6,284 nt of DNA from Chloroflexi bacterium RBG_16_64_32 (GCA_001795235.1 MGNZ01000118.1:768-7051), one strand, 5' to 3'. Positions 1-5,287 are shown, numbered from the stretch's first letter. Notes: a model not told the origin generated them from the sequence alone. Numbers and translations are program-made.

Positions 1-118
1 AAGGTCTGCAGCTACAAGGAAATGGGAAACTTGAAGGCGGCCAGCATAGTCCCGGACACAGCGCGGCTATCGTAGCACGTGCCCTCCAGCCCGTCGATGC
101 GCTATCATCGTTATTGTC
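1..118. other. Left edge, no supported gene; possible C-terminal tail of an upstream gene
   Basis: One plus-strand frame is open from base 1 to a TAG at 73-75 (24 codons, last residues PDTARLS). It could be the end of a gene that begins before the window, but the stretch is too short to recognise a family. Nothing convincing is seen on the minus strand. The remainder, 76-118, is the promoter region of the gene starting at 119. No terminator, RNA gene or repeat is visible. Confidence 0.25.
103..108 (+). promoter_or_regulatory. Candidate -10 element for the secretion-ATPase-like gene
   Basis: TATCAT, preceded by GC, lies 10 bp before the ATG at 119. It matches the sigma70 -10 consensus at 5 of 6 positions and is identical to the -10 proposed for the DinB-fold gene. 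No good -35 is found 16-18 bp upstream. A start site about 7 bp downstream would give a nearly leaderless mRNA, which fits the lack of any Shine-Dalgarno sequence before the ATG. Confidence 0.35.
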
Positions 119-958
119 ATGCGGGCCGCCAACCAACCGGCTAGCTGGTGGGGATGGCACTGGGAGCAGCCGGTGCCGTTGTCACTGGTGGAAATCCTGC
201 AGGCGGGGAATCTCACGCCCCGTCTGGCAGCTATGTTCTGGCCGGCGATGGAGCGGGGTGCGTCGCTCATCGTGGCGGCGGACCCGCCATCGGCAGGGAA
301 GACGGCGACCCTCACCGCCCTCCTCTCTCTAACCCCGCCGGAGACGGTAGCCTACTTCACCCGAGGCGTCGGCGAGACCTTCAGCCTGCCACCGCGCTCA
401 GACGACCGCCCAACGTACCTCCTGGTCAACGAGATGAGCGACCACCTACCGGTGTACACGTGGGACAGCTACGCCCGTCGCGCATTCGAGCTGATGGCCG
501 AAGGGTACTCGCTGGCCACGACGGTACACGCCGACTCAGTGGAAGAGGTGCTGGCGATCCTGCGCGACGAGCTCGGCGTGCCGGGGGCACATATCGCCAA
601 CCTCACGTTTATCGTGCCTTTGCACCTGAACTACGGGCCGGCCAGCGCCCGCACGGCCCGCCGTCGCGTGGCCCAGGTGGCGTTCTTGCGGCCCGACGGA
701 CGGGGAGGCTTCGTCCGGCGCGACATAGCCCGCTGGGACGAGGACACGGATAGCTTCGCGGTCCTGGAGTCGGATGAGGACCGACGGGCGCTCGCGGAAT
801 GGTGCGGCATCTCGACTGAGACGCTGCTCGGGGAGATCGACAGTCGCGAAGCGTTCTTCGCGCGCCTGATGGGGGACGGGATGTCCTCCATTCGGGAGGT
901 GAACGCGGCGATAGAGCGGTTCTACGCCGAGAAGATCAGGCCTCGCCGGTCAGCGTAG
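119..958 (+). CDS. Stand-alone type II/IV secretion-ATPase-like protein (PilT/VirB11/CpaF superfamily), compact form
   Basis: This is a 279-aa predicted cytoplasmic ATPase. In order it shows a P-loop (D55-PPSAG-K61-T62), a hydrophobic strand ending in N-E (YLLVNE, 100-105) that fits Walker B, and a TTVHADS block (134-140) whose H137 matches the histidine box of type II/IV secretion ATPases. The following EEVLAILRDELGV fits the helix after that box. Family members use ATP hydrolysis to drive pilus assembly or retraction, or secretion. The first glycine of the usual GxxxxGK[ST] is an aspartate here. The protein is shorter than typical PilB/PilT/CpaF proteins: it has almost no N-terminal domain and its C-terminus (about 190-279) is not recognised. 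No pilin, prepilin peptidase or inner-membrane partner gene is nearby, so a pilus role is unproven. ATG at 119 was chosen although no ribosome-binding site precedes it. The stop lies inside the 3' end of the opposing HAD gene. The superfamily is fairly sure; the function is unknown. Confidence 0.72.
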   Translation: MRAANQPASWWGWHWEQPVPLSLVEILQAGNLTPRLAAMFWPAMERGASLIVAADPPSAGKTATLTALLSLTPPETVAYFTRGVGETFSLPPRSDDRPTYLLVNEMSDHLPVYTWDSYARRAFELMAEGYSLATTVHADSVEEVLAILRDELGVPGAHIANLTFIVPLHLNYGPASARTARRRVAQVAFLRPDGRGGFVRRDIARWDEDTDSFAVLESDEDRRALAEWCGISTETLLGEIDSREAFFARLMGDGMSSIREVNAAIERFYAEKIRPRRSA

Positions 959-1613
959 CGGCGGCCCGCCGCCAGTCCGACAAGTCCTTGAACACGAAGT
1001 CGGCGCCGCACTCCTTGAGCTCATCGACCGAGTGGCGGCCCGTAGCCACGGCAACGGCGATGACGCCGTTGGCCTTCGCGGACGAGACATCGTGCGGCGT
1101 ATCGCCGATGACCACGGCCGCCGCTCCCGGCAGGCCCTCGGCCACGCGCTCCACGGCCCGCCGAACGATGACCGCCCGGTCCTCGCTCTCCTCGCCGAAC
1201 GCGCCGCCGATGAAGTAGGCGTCGATGCCGTAATGGGCCAGCTTCATCTGCGCCGCCCGGCTGAAGTTGCCCGTGGCCAGACCCAAGCGAACGTCCGGCC
1301 GTCCTCGCATGGCATCCAGCAGCGCGGGGAACCCGGGCATCAGCTTGCCCTCGCACTCGCGGAGCGCCTGCGGCAGGTGCGCGTAGTAGCGCTCCAGGAA
1401 GCGTGCCTGATGTGCTTCGTAGCCGCCATCGATGCCATGCTGGCGCAGCGCCTCGGCCAGGATGTAGCGGTCAGTGCGACCGCTGAACTCCACCCCCTTG
1501 AAGCCGTCGCCGATGCCGAACAGGTCGCCGAACGCTTGGCCCATCGCCATGCCGCCGGCGCCGCCGCTCCAGAGCAGCGTGTTGTCCACATCAAACAGCA
1601 GGAGCCGCGACAC
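936..1613 (-). CDS. HAD-superfamily hydrolase (subfamily IA, phosphoglycolate phosphatase-like)
   Basis: A 225-aa HAD hydrolase. Motif I is FDVDNTLL (nucleophile D8, acid/base D10), motif II is LATGN (T114), a motif III basic residue is probably R146 in the EDR stretch, and motif IV is IGDTPHDV (D171, D175). A helical cap (about 20-90) sits between motifs I and II, as in subfamily IA phosphatases such as phosphoglycolate phosphatase and beta-phosphoglucomutase. Such enzymes hydrolyse small phosphate esters in the cytoplasm; the substrate cannot be read from the sequence. GTG at 1613 is preferred because the product then starts just before the first strand, GGAGGAG lies at 1631-1625, and it sits 2 nt after the stop of the upstream 82-aa gene. 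GTG at 1634 is an in-frame alternative adding seven residues. It is the last gene of the rhodanese cluster, and its 3' end overlaps the opposing ATPase-like gene by 23 bp. Confidence 0.88.
   Translation of the reverse strand: MSRLLLFDVDNTLLWSGGAGGMAMGQAFGDLFGIGDGFKGVEFSGRTDRYILAEALRQHGIDGGYEAHQARFLERYYAHLPQALRECEGKLMPGFPALLDAMRGRPDVRLGLATGNFSRAAQMKLAHYGIDAYFIGGAFGEESEDRAVIVRRAVERVAEGLPGAAAVVIGDTPHDVSSAKANGVIAVAVATGRHSVDELKECGADFVFKDLSDWRRAAATLTGEA
960..973 (+). terminator. Weak GC hairpin just past the ATPase-like gene stop
   Basis: GGCGGC-CC-GCCGCC begins one base after the stop codon at 956-958 and can fold as a 5-bp GC stem with a 4-nt loop. There is no T-tract after it, so it is at best a weak or factor-assisted terminator. 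It lies within the 3' coding end of the opposing HAD gene, where it encodes an Arg/Ala-rich stretch, so codon bias alone could explain it. Confidence 0.2.
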
Positions 1614-1615
1614 CC

Positions 1616-1864
1616 TCAGCCCTTCTCCTCCCACACCACGCCCACAACCCGCTTGCCTGTGTGCACCAGAAACGACGGTGCGGTCCTGGACTCCACGAGC
1701 TGCTCCCGGGTTACGTCCAGCGCCCGCGTGGGCCGTCCCATAAGCGTGGCCTCAAGGTCGGGCGCTATCCTTTCGGTGACGGAGAAGCGGCCCAGGCTGC
1801 GTGTCTTCCGCAGCTCGGCCACTCTGTGGCCGCTGTCAGCGACGATTGCAACCAGATGCGTCAC
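1616..1864 (-). CDS. Unrecognised 82-aa protein in the rhodanese-HAD cluster
   Basis: I do not recognise a family. The predicted product is small, mixed alpha/beta and charged, with no signal peptide, membrane segment or metal-binding cluster. It runs from a hydrophobic strand (HLVAIVAD) to a C-terminal VVGVVWEEKG. Reality is supported by its fit between neighbours: it lies 43 nt after the rhodanese stop, and its TGA at 1618-1616 is 2 nt before the GTG chosen for the HAD gene. The start is uncertain. GTG at 1864 is the first usable codon, with a mediocre GGTGGG upstream. The frame stays open upstream to about 1933 and encodes a protein-like ASEFWWDGR just before the GTG, but contains no ATG, GTG or TTG. 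The true N-terminus may therefore use a rare start, or the gene may have lost part of its 5' end. It is probably co-transcribed with both neighbours. Confidence 0.6.
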   Translation of the reverse strand: MTHLVAIVADSGHRVAELRKTRSLGRFSVTERIAPDLEATLMGRPTRALDVTREQLVESRTAPSFLVHTGKRVVGVVWEEKG

Positions 1865-1907
1865 GCGGCCGTCCCACCAAAATTCGCTGGCGTCAAGGCG
1901 TCCAGCG

Positions 1908-2243
1908 CTACTTTTCCACGGGGAGCCCTGCCTTCAGCCAGGCCTCGGTGCCGCCTTCCAGGTTGAACAGCCGGGTGAGGCCCGCGGCCGCCGCCATCTC
2001 GCAGGCGAGGGCGCTGCGCTGACCAACCTGGCAGACGAAGATGACGTCCTTGTCGCGCGGCAGCTCGCCCCTGCGGGCGAAGACTGAGGCCACCGGGATC
2101 AACTGGGCGTTGGGCACATGGCCGCCGCTGTACTCGCGCGGTTCCCGGACGTCGATGACAGCCACATCGTCGCGGCCCATCATCTCCTTGCCTTCGTCGA
2201 CGCTGATACGGGCGAAGGGCTCTTGCGGCTCCTCTGTGGGCAT
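1908..2243 (-). CDS. Single-domain rhodanese-like sulfurtransferase
   Basis: A 111-aa protein consisting of one rhodanese domain. It has the VIDVRE strand (28-33), the GGHVPNAQLIP segment (H42) that follows it in the family, and an active-site loop C71-QVGQ-R76-S77 with the catalytic cysteine present. It ends with the usual NLEGGTEAWLKAGLPVE. Rhodaneses of this size carry sulfur as a cysteine persulfide in the cytoplasm for cyanide or thiol detoxification, sulfur trafficking or tRNA thiolation; the acceptor here is unknown. ATG at 2243 was chosen because GGGAGG lies 9 nt upstream and the fold starts shortly after. A start at 2288 would add 15 basic residues not typical of the family and would lie upstream of the predicted transcription start. 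No signal peptide is seen. It is the first gene of a three-gene minus-strand cluster and is divergent from the DinB-fold gene. Confidence 0.9.
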   Translation of the reverse strand: MPTEEPQEPFARISVDEGKEMMGRDDVAVIDVREPREYSGGHVPNAQLIPVASVFARRGELPRDKDVIFVCQVGQRSALACEMAAAAGLTRLFNLEGGTEAWLKAGLPVEK

Positions 2244-2275
2244 CCTGACCGACCTCCCTTGTCTTCGGGATTGTC

Positions 2276-2306
2276 GCAATTGTAACACGGATTACTGCAC
2301 AATTGC
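2276..2306. promoter_or_regulatory. Candidate operator: perfect inverted repeat between divergent genes
   Basis: GCAATTGT (2276-2283) and ACAATTGC (2299-2306) are exact reverse complements separated by 15 bp, so centre-to-centre spacing is 23 bp, about two helical turns. Each arm also contains the palindrome CAATTG. The left arm overlaps the proposed -10 of the rhodanese gene, and the right arm sits just upstream of that -10. This fits two dimer sites, or one larger regulator, that would repress the rhodanese cluster. No regulator gene is adjacent. Confidence 0.45.
2279..2287 (-). promoter_or_regulatory. Extended -10 promoter for the rhodanese cluster
   Basis: Read on the minus strand this is TGT-TACAAT, an extended -10 (TGn) with 5 of 6 matches to TATAAT. 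No good -35 is found at 16-18 bp, which is common for extended -10 promoters. Transcription would start near 2272, giving a leader of about 28 nt that includes the GGGAGG ribosome-binding site before the ATG at 2243. Confidence 0.45.
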
Positions 2307-2345
2307 AGCCGTCTTCAATTCTACTCTACCATCGGAGGTCGCTTG

Positions 2346-2373
2346 TTGACAGGCCCCACGCTACGGTTATCAT
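2346..2373 (+). promoter_or_regulatory. Sigma70-type promoter for the DinB-dehydrogenase pair
   Basis: TTGACA (2346-2351, perfect -35), a 16-bp spacer and TATCAT (2368-2373, 5 of 6). The expected start site is near 2380, immediately before the GAGGAGG ribosome-binding site at 2381-2387. The mRNA leader would therefore be only about 14 nt, just long enough to hold the ribosome-binding site. Confidence 0.6.
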
Positions 2374-2393
2374 TCTCGCAGAGGAGGTGCGCG

Positions 2394-2927
2394 GTGGTCG
2401 AGCAAGTCCAGATCGACGAGCTCAAGGAGAAGATGGCGCTGGAGCGGGGCAGACTGCTGTCCGTCCTTGAGTCGCTCCCCGAGACGGACGCCGACACGCC
2501 CCGGAAATCCGGAGACTGGAGCGCCAAGCAGCAGATGTCCCACCTGTGCGAGATGGAATCCGCCTACCGCGCCTGGGTGGAGAGAGCGCTGGCGGAGGAC
2601 GGCGCCAGCCTGGACGGCGTGGGCGGCGAGCCGGTCGCCATCCCCCTGGAGCGCGCTCACCTGCACTCAGCCTCCGAGCACGTGGCGCAGATGCGCCGGC
2701 AGCGAGGCGAAACGTTAGCCGTCATCGAGCGTATGCGTCCCACTGACTACGACCGCACGGCGACAAGTTCGGTCTTCGGTACGCTTACCGTCATGCAGTG
2801 GCTGCGCTCCTACTATCGACACGATCGCATGCACTACGATCAGGTCCGCGGCGAAGAGCCCACGTACAATCCGCGCTTCCAAAGCGGTCAAGAACCGGAC
2901 CAGCGCCGCCCGAGCGCCGCCGGCTAA
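2394..2927 (+). CDS. DinB-fold (DinB_2/YfiT-like) putative metal-dependent enzyme
   Basis: A 177-aa four-helix-bundle protein of the DinB/YfiT superfamily. The metal-binding histidine triad is visible as H50 (in MSHLCEMES after the conserved DWSAKQ), H143 and H147 (in YYRHDRMH). Superfamily members include bacillithiol and mycothiol S-transferases and mycothiol-dependent isomerases, as well as many uncharacterised stress proteins; the substrate here is unknown. GTG at 2394 was chosen because a strong GAGGAGG lies 6 nt before it. The TTG at 2343 lies upstream of the predicted transcription start and is rejected. The final 20 or so residues (after HYDQVRGEEP) are polar and probably disordered. 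It is divergent from the rhodanese cluster and is followed after 4 nt by the dehydrogenase, so the two are probably one transcript. A role in thiol-linked detoxification alongside the rhodanese is only inference. Confidence 0.87.
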   Translation: MVEQVQIDELKEKMALERGRLLSVLESLPETDADTPRKSGDWSAKQQMSHLCEMESAYRAWVERALAEDGASLDGVGGEPVAIPLERAHLHSASEHVAQMRRQRGETLAVIERMRPTDYDRTATSSVFGTLTVMQWLRSYYRHDRMHYDQVRGEEPTYNPRFQSGQEPDQRRPSAAG

Positions 2928-2931
2928 GGAC

Positions 2932-3951
2932 GTGGCCAAGCCCGTCGTGTTCGTGACGCGCCGCCTCCCGGGCGGCGCTCTCGATCTGCTGGACCAGCAC
3001 ACTGACCTGCGCCTGTGGGAGGAAGAGGCGCCCCCGCCCGACCGGGAGCTCCTGCGGCAGGCCGCACGCTGTCACGGGCTACTCACCCTCCTCACAGACC
3101 GCGTGGACGACAAGCTGCTGGAGGGCGCTGACCACCTGGTGGTCGTTAGCAACATGGCCACGGGCATCGACAACATCGACGTCGCGGCGGCGAGCGAGCG
3201 CCACGTACTGGTGACACGCACGCCGGGCGTCCTCAGCGAGACGGTGGCCGATTTCACCTTCGCCCTGATGCTGGCGGCGGCGCGCCGCGTCGCGGAGGGG
3301 GACCGCTACGTGAGGGCCGGACGCTGGAAAACGTGGGGCCCGTCCACTCTGCTGGGCTGCGACGTGTTCGGCGCCACCCTGGGAATCGTGGGGCTTGGTG
3401 GTGTGGGGATGGAGGTGGCGAGGCGGGCGCGCGGCTTTGGCATGCGCATTCTGTACCACAGCCGCACGCGCAAGCCCGCCCCGGAACGCCGCTACCGGAT
3501 GACCTTTCTGCCGCTGGACGACCTCCTGCGGCAGTCGGACTTCGTCACGCTGCACGCGGCTCTGACGCCGCAGACTCGCCAACTCATCGGCAAGCGGGAG
3601 CTGGGCTTGATGAAGGACACGGCCGTCCTCGTAAACACGGGTCGCGGGCCGCTGGTCGACCAGATGGCGCTTTATCAGGCGCTCAAGGCCGGGCGCATCG
3701 CCGGCGCCGCCCTCGACGTCACCGACCCCGAGCCGATCGGGCCGGATGATCCACTCCTGTCCCTGGACAACGTGGTGATGGCGCCCCACATAGCCAGCGC
3801 CAGCATGGCCACACGCGCCCGTATGGCGATGCTGGCGGCGGAGAACCTGCTGGCCGCGCTGGCCGGCCGCATTCCCAGGGACAGCGTGAACCGGGACATC
3901 GCCCGGGCCTGGCGAGCGGCGCGGCGGCGGCGCCTCGCGTCTCCGTCTTGA
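2932..3951 (+). CDS. D-isomer-specific 2-hydroxyacid dehydrogenase (glyoxylate/hydroxypyruvate reductase type)
   Basis: A 339-aa cytoplasmic NAD(P)-dependent oxidoreductase. The catalytic-domain N-terminus (VVFVTRRLPGGAL) is followed by GIDNIDV and the VADFTFALMLAAARR helix typical of the GyaR/GRHPR/GhrB group. The Rossmann motif is G154-L-G156-G-V-G159. The catalytic set is complete: R238 (NTGRG), E267 (DPEP) and H286 (APHIAS). The family reduces glyoxylate, hydroxypyruvate or other 2-keto acids to D-2-hydroxyacids. Basic residues after the second Rossmann strand (YHSRTRK, 175-181) suggest a preference for NADPH, by inference. The GTG start at 2932 lies 4 nt after the DinB stop with AAGGA in between, too close for a normal ribosome-binding site, so translation is probably coupled to the DinB gene. 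The C-terminal tail (about 324-339) is arginine-rich and variable. The stop codon sits inside the -35 of the next gene's promoter. Confidence 0.93.
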   Translation: MAKPVVFVTRRLPGGALDLLDQHTDLRLWEEEAPPPDRELLRQAARCHGLLTLLTDRVDDKLLEGADHLVVVSNMATGIDNIDVAAASERHVLVTRTPGVLSETVADFTFALMLAAARRVAEGDRYVRAGRWKTWGPSTLLGCDVFGATLGIVGLGGVGMEVARRARGFGMRILYHSRTRKPAPERRYRMTFLPLDDLLRQSDFVTLHAALTPQTRQLIGKRELGLMKDTAVLVNTGRGPLVDQMALYQALKAGRIAGAALDVTDPEPIGPDDPLLSLDNVVMAPHIASASMATRARMAMLAAENLLAALAGRIPRDSVNRDIARAWRAARRRRLASPS

Positions 3952-3976
3952 CACCCCGAATCGTGGATGCTATCGT
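3948..3976 (+). promoter_or_regulatory. Promoter of the phosphoribosyltransferase-like gene, overlapping the upstream stop codon
   Basis: TTGACA (3948-3953, perfect -35), a 17-bp spacer ending in TGC, and TATCGT (3971-3976, 4 of 6), i.e. an extended -10. The -35 contains the TGA stop of the dehydrogenase. A start near 3983 gives a leader of about 70 nt before the ATG at 4053, which contains the hairpin at 4001-4030. Confidence 0.6.
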
Positions 3977-4000
3977 CGCGCTGTCTAAACGGCCGGGAGC

Positions 4001-4030
4001 AGGCCTGTCTCCGACGAGTCGGAGGGGCCT
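4001..4030 (+). promoter_or_regulatory. Leader hairpin before the phosphoribosyltransferase-like gene
   Basis: AGGCC-TGT-CTCCGA-CGAG-TCGGAG-G-GGCCT folds as a 6-bp upper stem with a 4-nt loop and a 5-bp lower stem, separated by a 3/1 internal loop. A further GGCC at 3991-3994 could compete for the lower stem. The following bases (CCTTCCTTGTTT) are pyrimidine-rich but not a clean T-tract. It may be an attenuator or regulator-binding leader; a weak terminator is also possible. I do not recognise the PyrR-binding consensus or a known riboswitch. Confidence 0.4.
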
Positions 4031-4052
4031 CCTTCCTTGTTTGCGACCGAAT

Positions 4053-4718
4053 ATGCCCCAGCCTCTCCGACAGACCGGTAATCTCTGGCTGGCCAAGGCG
4101 CTCTGGGACCTGGGCGCAGTCCAGTTCGGAGATTTCACCGTGGGCCGCACCACCTCACACTCGCCGGTCTACGTGAACCTGCGCCTGCTCATCAGCAACC
4201 CCCGCGCGCTCCAGCGCGCCGGCCGCATGATCCACGAGGAGGTGCAGACCCTGCAGAGGATGCGCCACGCCCGGGCCCAGCCATTCCAGCGCGTGAGCGG
4301 CATCCCCTTCGGCGGGCTCCACCTGGCCCTCTCCTATTCGCTGGCCAGCAAGGTCCCCCTGATATATGTGCATCCAGCGAAGGAGCGCAACGGCGCGCGC
4401 GCCTTCGTGGAAGGAAAGTACGTGCGCGGCGAGGCCGTCCTCCTGGTGGACGACCTCATCACCAGCGGCGGTAACGTCATAGAGACCGCGACCTTCCTGA
4501 AGACTGAGGCCGGGCTCAGGACAAAGGACGTGGTGGTGCTTCTAGACCGTCAGGAGGGCGGCGAGCAGCGTCTTCGCCGCCACGGCTATAACCTCATCTC
4601 CATCCTGGGCCTGGAGACGATGCTCAATTACCTGATGGCCAGCGGTCGCATCGACGAGCACTGGTACCGCAAGAGCATCGATTACATCCAGAGCCGTCGC
4701 GCCGAGCGGGCGGGCTGA
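4053..4718 (+). CDS. Orotate phosphoribosyltransferase-like (PyrE/UMPS-type) protein with atypical active-site residues
   Basis: A 221-aa type I phosphoribosyltransferase. It aligns along its length with the orotate PRT fold: FGDFTVG at 25-31, SPVYVNLR at 37-44, SGIPFGGL at 82-89, FVEG at 118-121, the PRPP motif LLVDDLITSGG (D133, D134), and VVVLLDRQEGG, which resembles the eukaryotic UMP synthase OPRT domain. OPRT converts orotate and PRPP to OMP in pyrimidine synthesis. Several usual OPRT residues are absent, however. The RKExKxHG catalytic loop reads HPAKERNG (107-114), which puts Glu where the catalytic Lys is expected, and the FTLKSG lysine is Gly. It may be a diverged OPRT or a PRT for another base. 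ATG at 4053 fits the family N-terminus; TTG at 3948 is the promoter -35 and is rejected, and TTG at 4041 is possible. No clear ribosome-binding site precedes 4053. No other pyrimidine gene is in the window. Confidence 0.8.
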   Translation: MPQPLRQTGNLWLAKALWDLGAVQFGDFTVGRTTSHSPVYVNLRLLISNPRALQRAGRMIHEEVQTLQRMRHARAQPFQRVSGIPFGGLHLALSYSLASKVPLIYVHPAKERNGARAFVEGKYVRGEAVLLVDDLITSGGNVIETATFLKTEAGLRTKDVVVLLDRQEGGEQRLRRHGYNLISILGLETMLNYLMASGRIDEHWYRKSIDYIQSRRAERAG

Positions 4719-4729
4719 GCAGCGAGAGC

Positions 4730-5200
4730 CTACAGTGGGCGGGCGAACTCCGCCACGATGGGCTTCGCCAGCCGTGCGAAGTCCGCGTACTTCATGCTCA
4801 TCGTGTCGGTATGAGTCCCCGAGTCAAACACGATCGTCTCGTCTTCGGCAAGCGACCTGTCGACGTATAGGGGCAGGTCATACAGGTTGCCGAAGGGAGG
4901 CATAGCGCCGACTTCGCAGTCCGGGAAACGACCCGCGAACTCGTCCTCCTGAGCGAGACGCGCCTCTTTGGCGCTGAGAACGGTGGCCGCCCTGTCCAGG
5001 TCGACCCGCGCGGGCGCAGGCAGGACGAACATTGACAGCCCGCCGTTTCCCAGGATCATCACCACTTTGGCCAGCATGCGACCTGGGACGTGCTCGGCGG
5101 CGGCCACCTCCTGGGCAGTGTAGGCCACAGCGTGGTGCTGGACCTGAAACGGCACCTTGTTCTCGCGCAGGTAGGCTTCGAGGTCTTCTTTGCAGCCCAT
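4730..5200 (-). CDS. YbaK/ProX-family aminoacyl-tRNA deacylase (editing-domain protein)
   Basis: A 156-aa single-domain protein of the YbaK/ProX/EbsC superfamily. It has the early YTAQEVAAAEHV segment, K45 in LAKVVMI at the position of the catalytic lysine, and GAMPPFGN (98-105), the counterpart of the family's G-x-x-P-x-G loop. VDRSLAEDETIVFDSGTHT follows (about 116-134). These free-standing domains hydrolyse mischarged aminoacyl-tRNAs, such as Cys- or Ala-tRNA(Pro), in trans in the cytoplasm; which tRNA is targeted cannot be read from the sequence. The ATG at 5200 is secure, with AAGGAGG 6 nt upstream. It is convergent with the phosphoribosyltransferase-like gene (11 nt between stops, no terminator seen) and divergent from the lipoprotein gene. 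Its length is normal for the family and nothing is missing. Confidence 0.9.
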   Translation of the reverse strand: MGCKEDLEAYLRENKVPFQVQHHAVAYTAQEVAAAEHVPGRMLAKVVMILGNGGLSMFVLPAPARVDLDRAATVLSAKEARLAQEDEFAGRFPDCEVGAMPPFGNLYDLPLYVDRSLAEDETIVFDSGTHTDTMSMKYADFARLAKPIVAEFARPL

Positions 5201-5235
5201 GCTGAACCTCCTTGCTGGCGCTCCGATCCTTCCAG

Positions 5236-5264
5236 GCTATAGTATGCTCTCTTCCGGCCGACAA
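5236..5264 (-). promoter_or_regulatory. Candidate promoter for the YbaK-type gene
   Basis: Read on the minus strand: TTGTCG (5264-5259, 4 of 6), a 17-bp spacer and TATAGC (5241-5236, 4 of 6). Transcription would start near 5229, about 29 nt before the ATG at 5200, with AAGGAGG at 5213-5207 in the leader. Spacing is ideal but both hexamers are moderate. An overlapping TACTAT 3 bp further upstream is an alternative -10. Confidence 0.4.
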
Positions 5265-5287
5265 TGACCATCGGTGTTCAGCAAAAG

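Noticed and set aside
845..862. Perfect 7-bp stem CGCGAAG-CGTT-CTTCGCG inside the ATPase-like gene
   Set aside because: It lies in coding sequence (Arg-Glu-Ala-Phe-Phe-Ala), has no T-tract on either strand and no plausible regulatory position; likely chance in GC-rich codons.
1032..2087. Long plus-strand open frame of 351 codons
   Set aside because: It runs antisense through the HAD, 82-aa and rhodanese genes, whose motifs are unmistakable. Its product is Arg/Ala/His-rich with no family pattern, as expected of a GC-rich shadow frame.
2343..2393. TTG at 2343 as the start of the DinB-fold gene
   Set aside because: It overlaps the TTGACA promoter element and precedes the predicted transcription start; GTG at 2394 has a strong GAGGAGG 6 nt upstream.
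3079..3954. Long minus-strand open frame of 291 codons
   Set aside because: Antisense to the 2-hydroxyacid dehydrogenase, which carries all catalytic motifs in the plus frame. The minus product is low-complexity and Arg/His-rich.
4001..4040. Hairpin as an intrinsic terminator of the dehydrogenase transcript
   Set aside because: The stem is stable but is followed by CCTTCCTTGTTT rather than a run of T, and it lies downstream of a good promoter, so a leader role is favoured though not proven.
3719..4153. Minus-strand open frame of 144 codons across the gap before the phosphoribosyltransferase-like gene
   Set aside because: It overlaps the dehydrogenase C-terminus and the promoter/leader region. 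Its product is Pro/Arg-rich with no recognisable domain.
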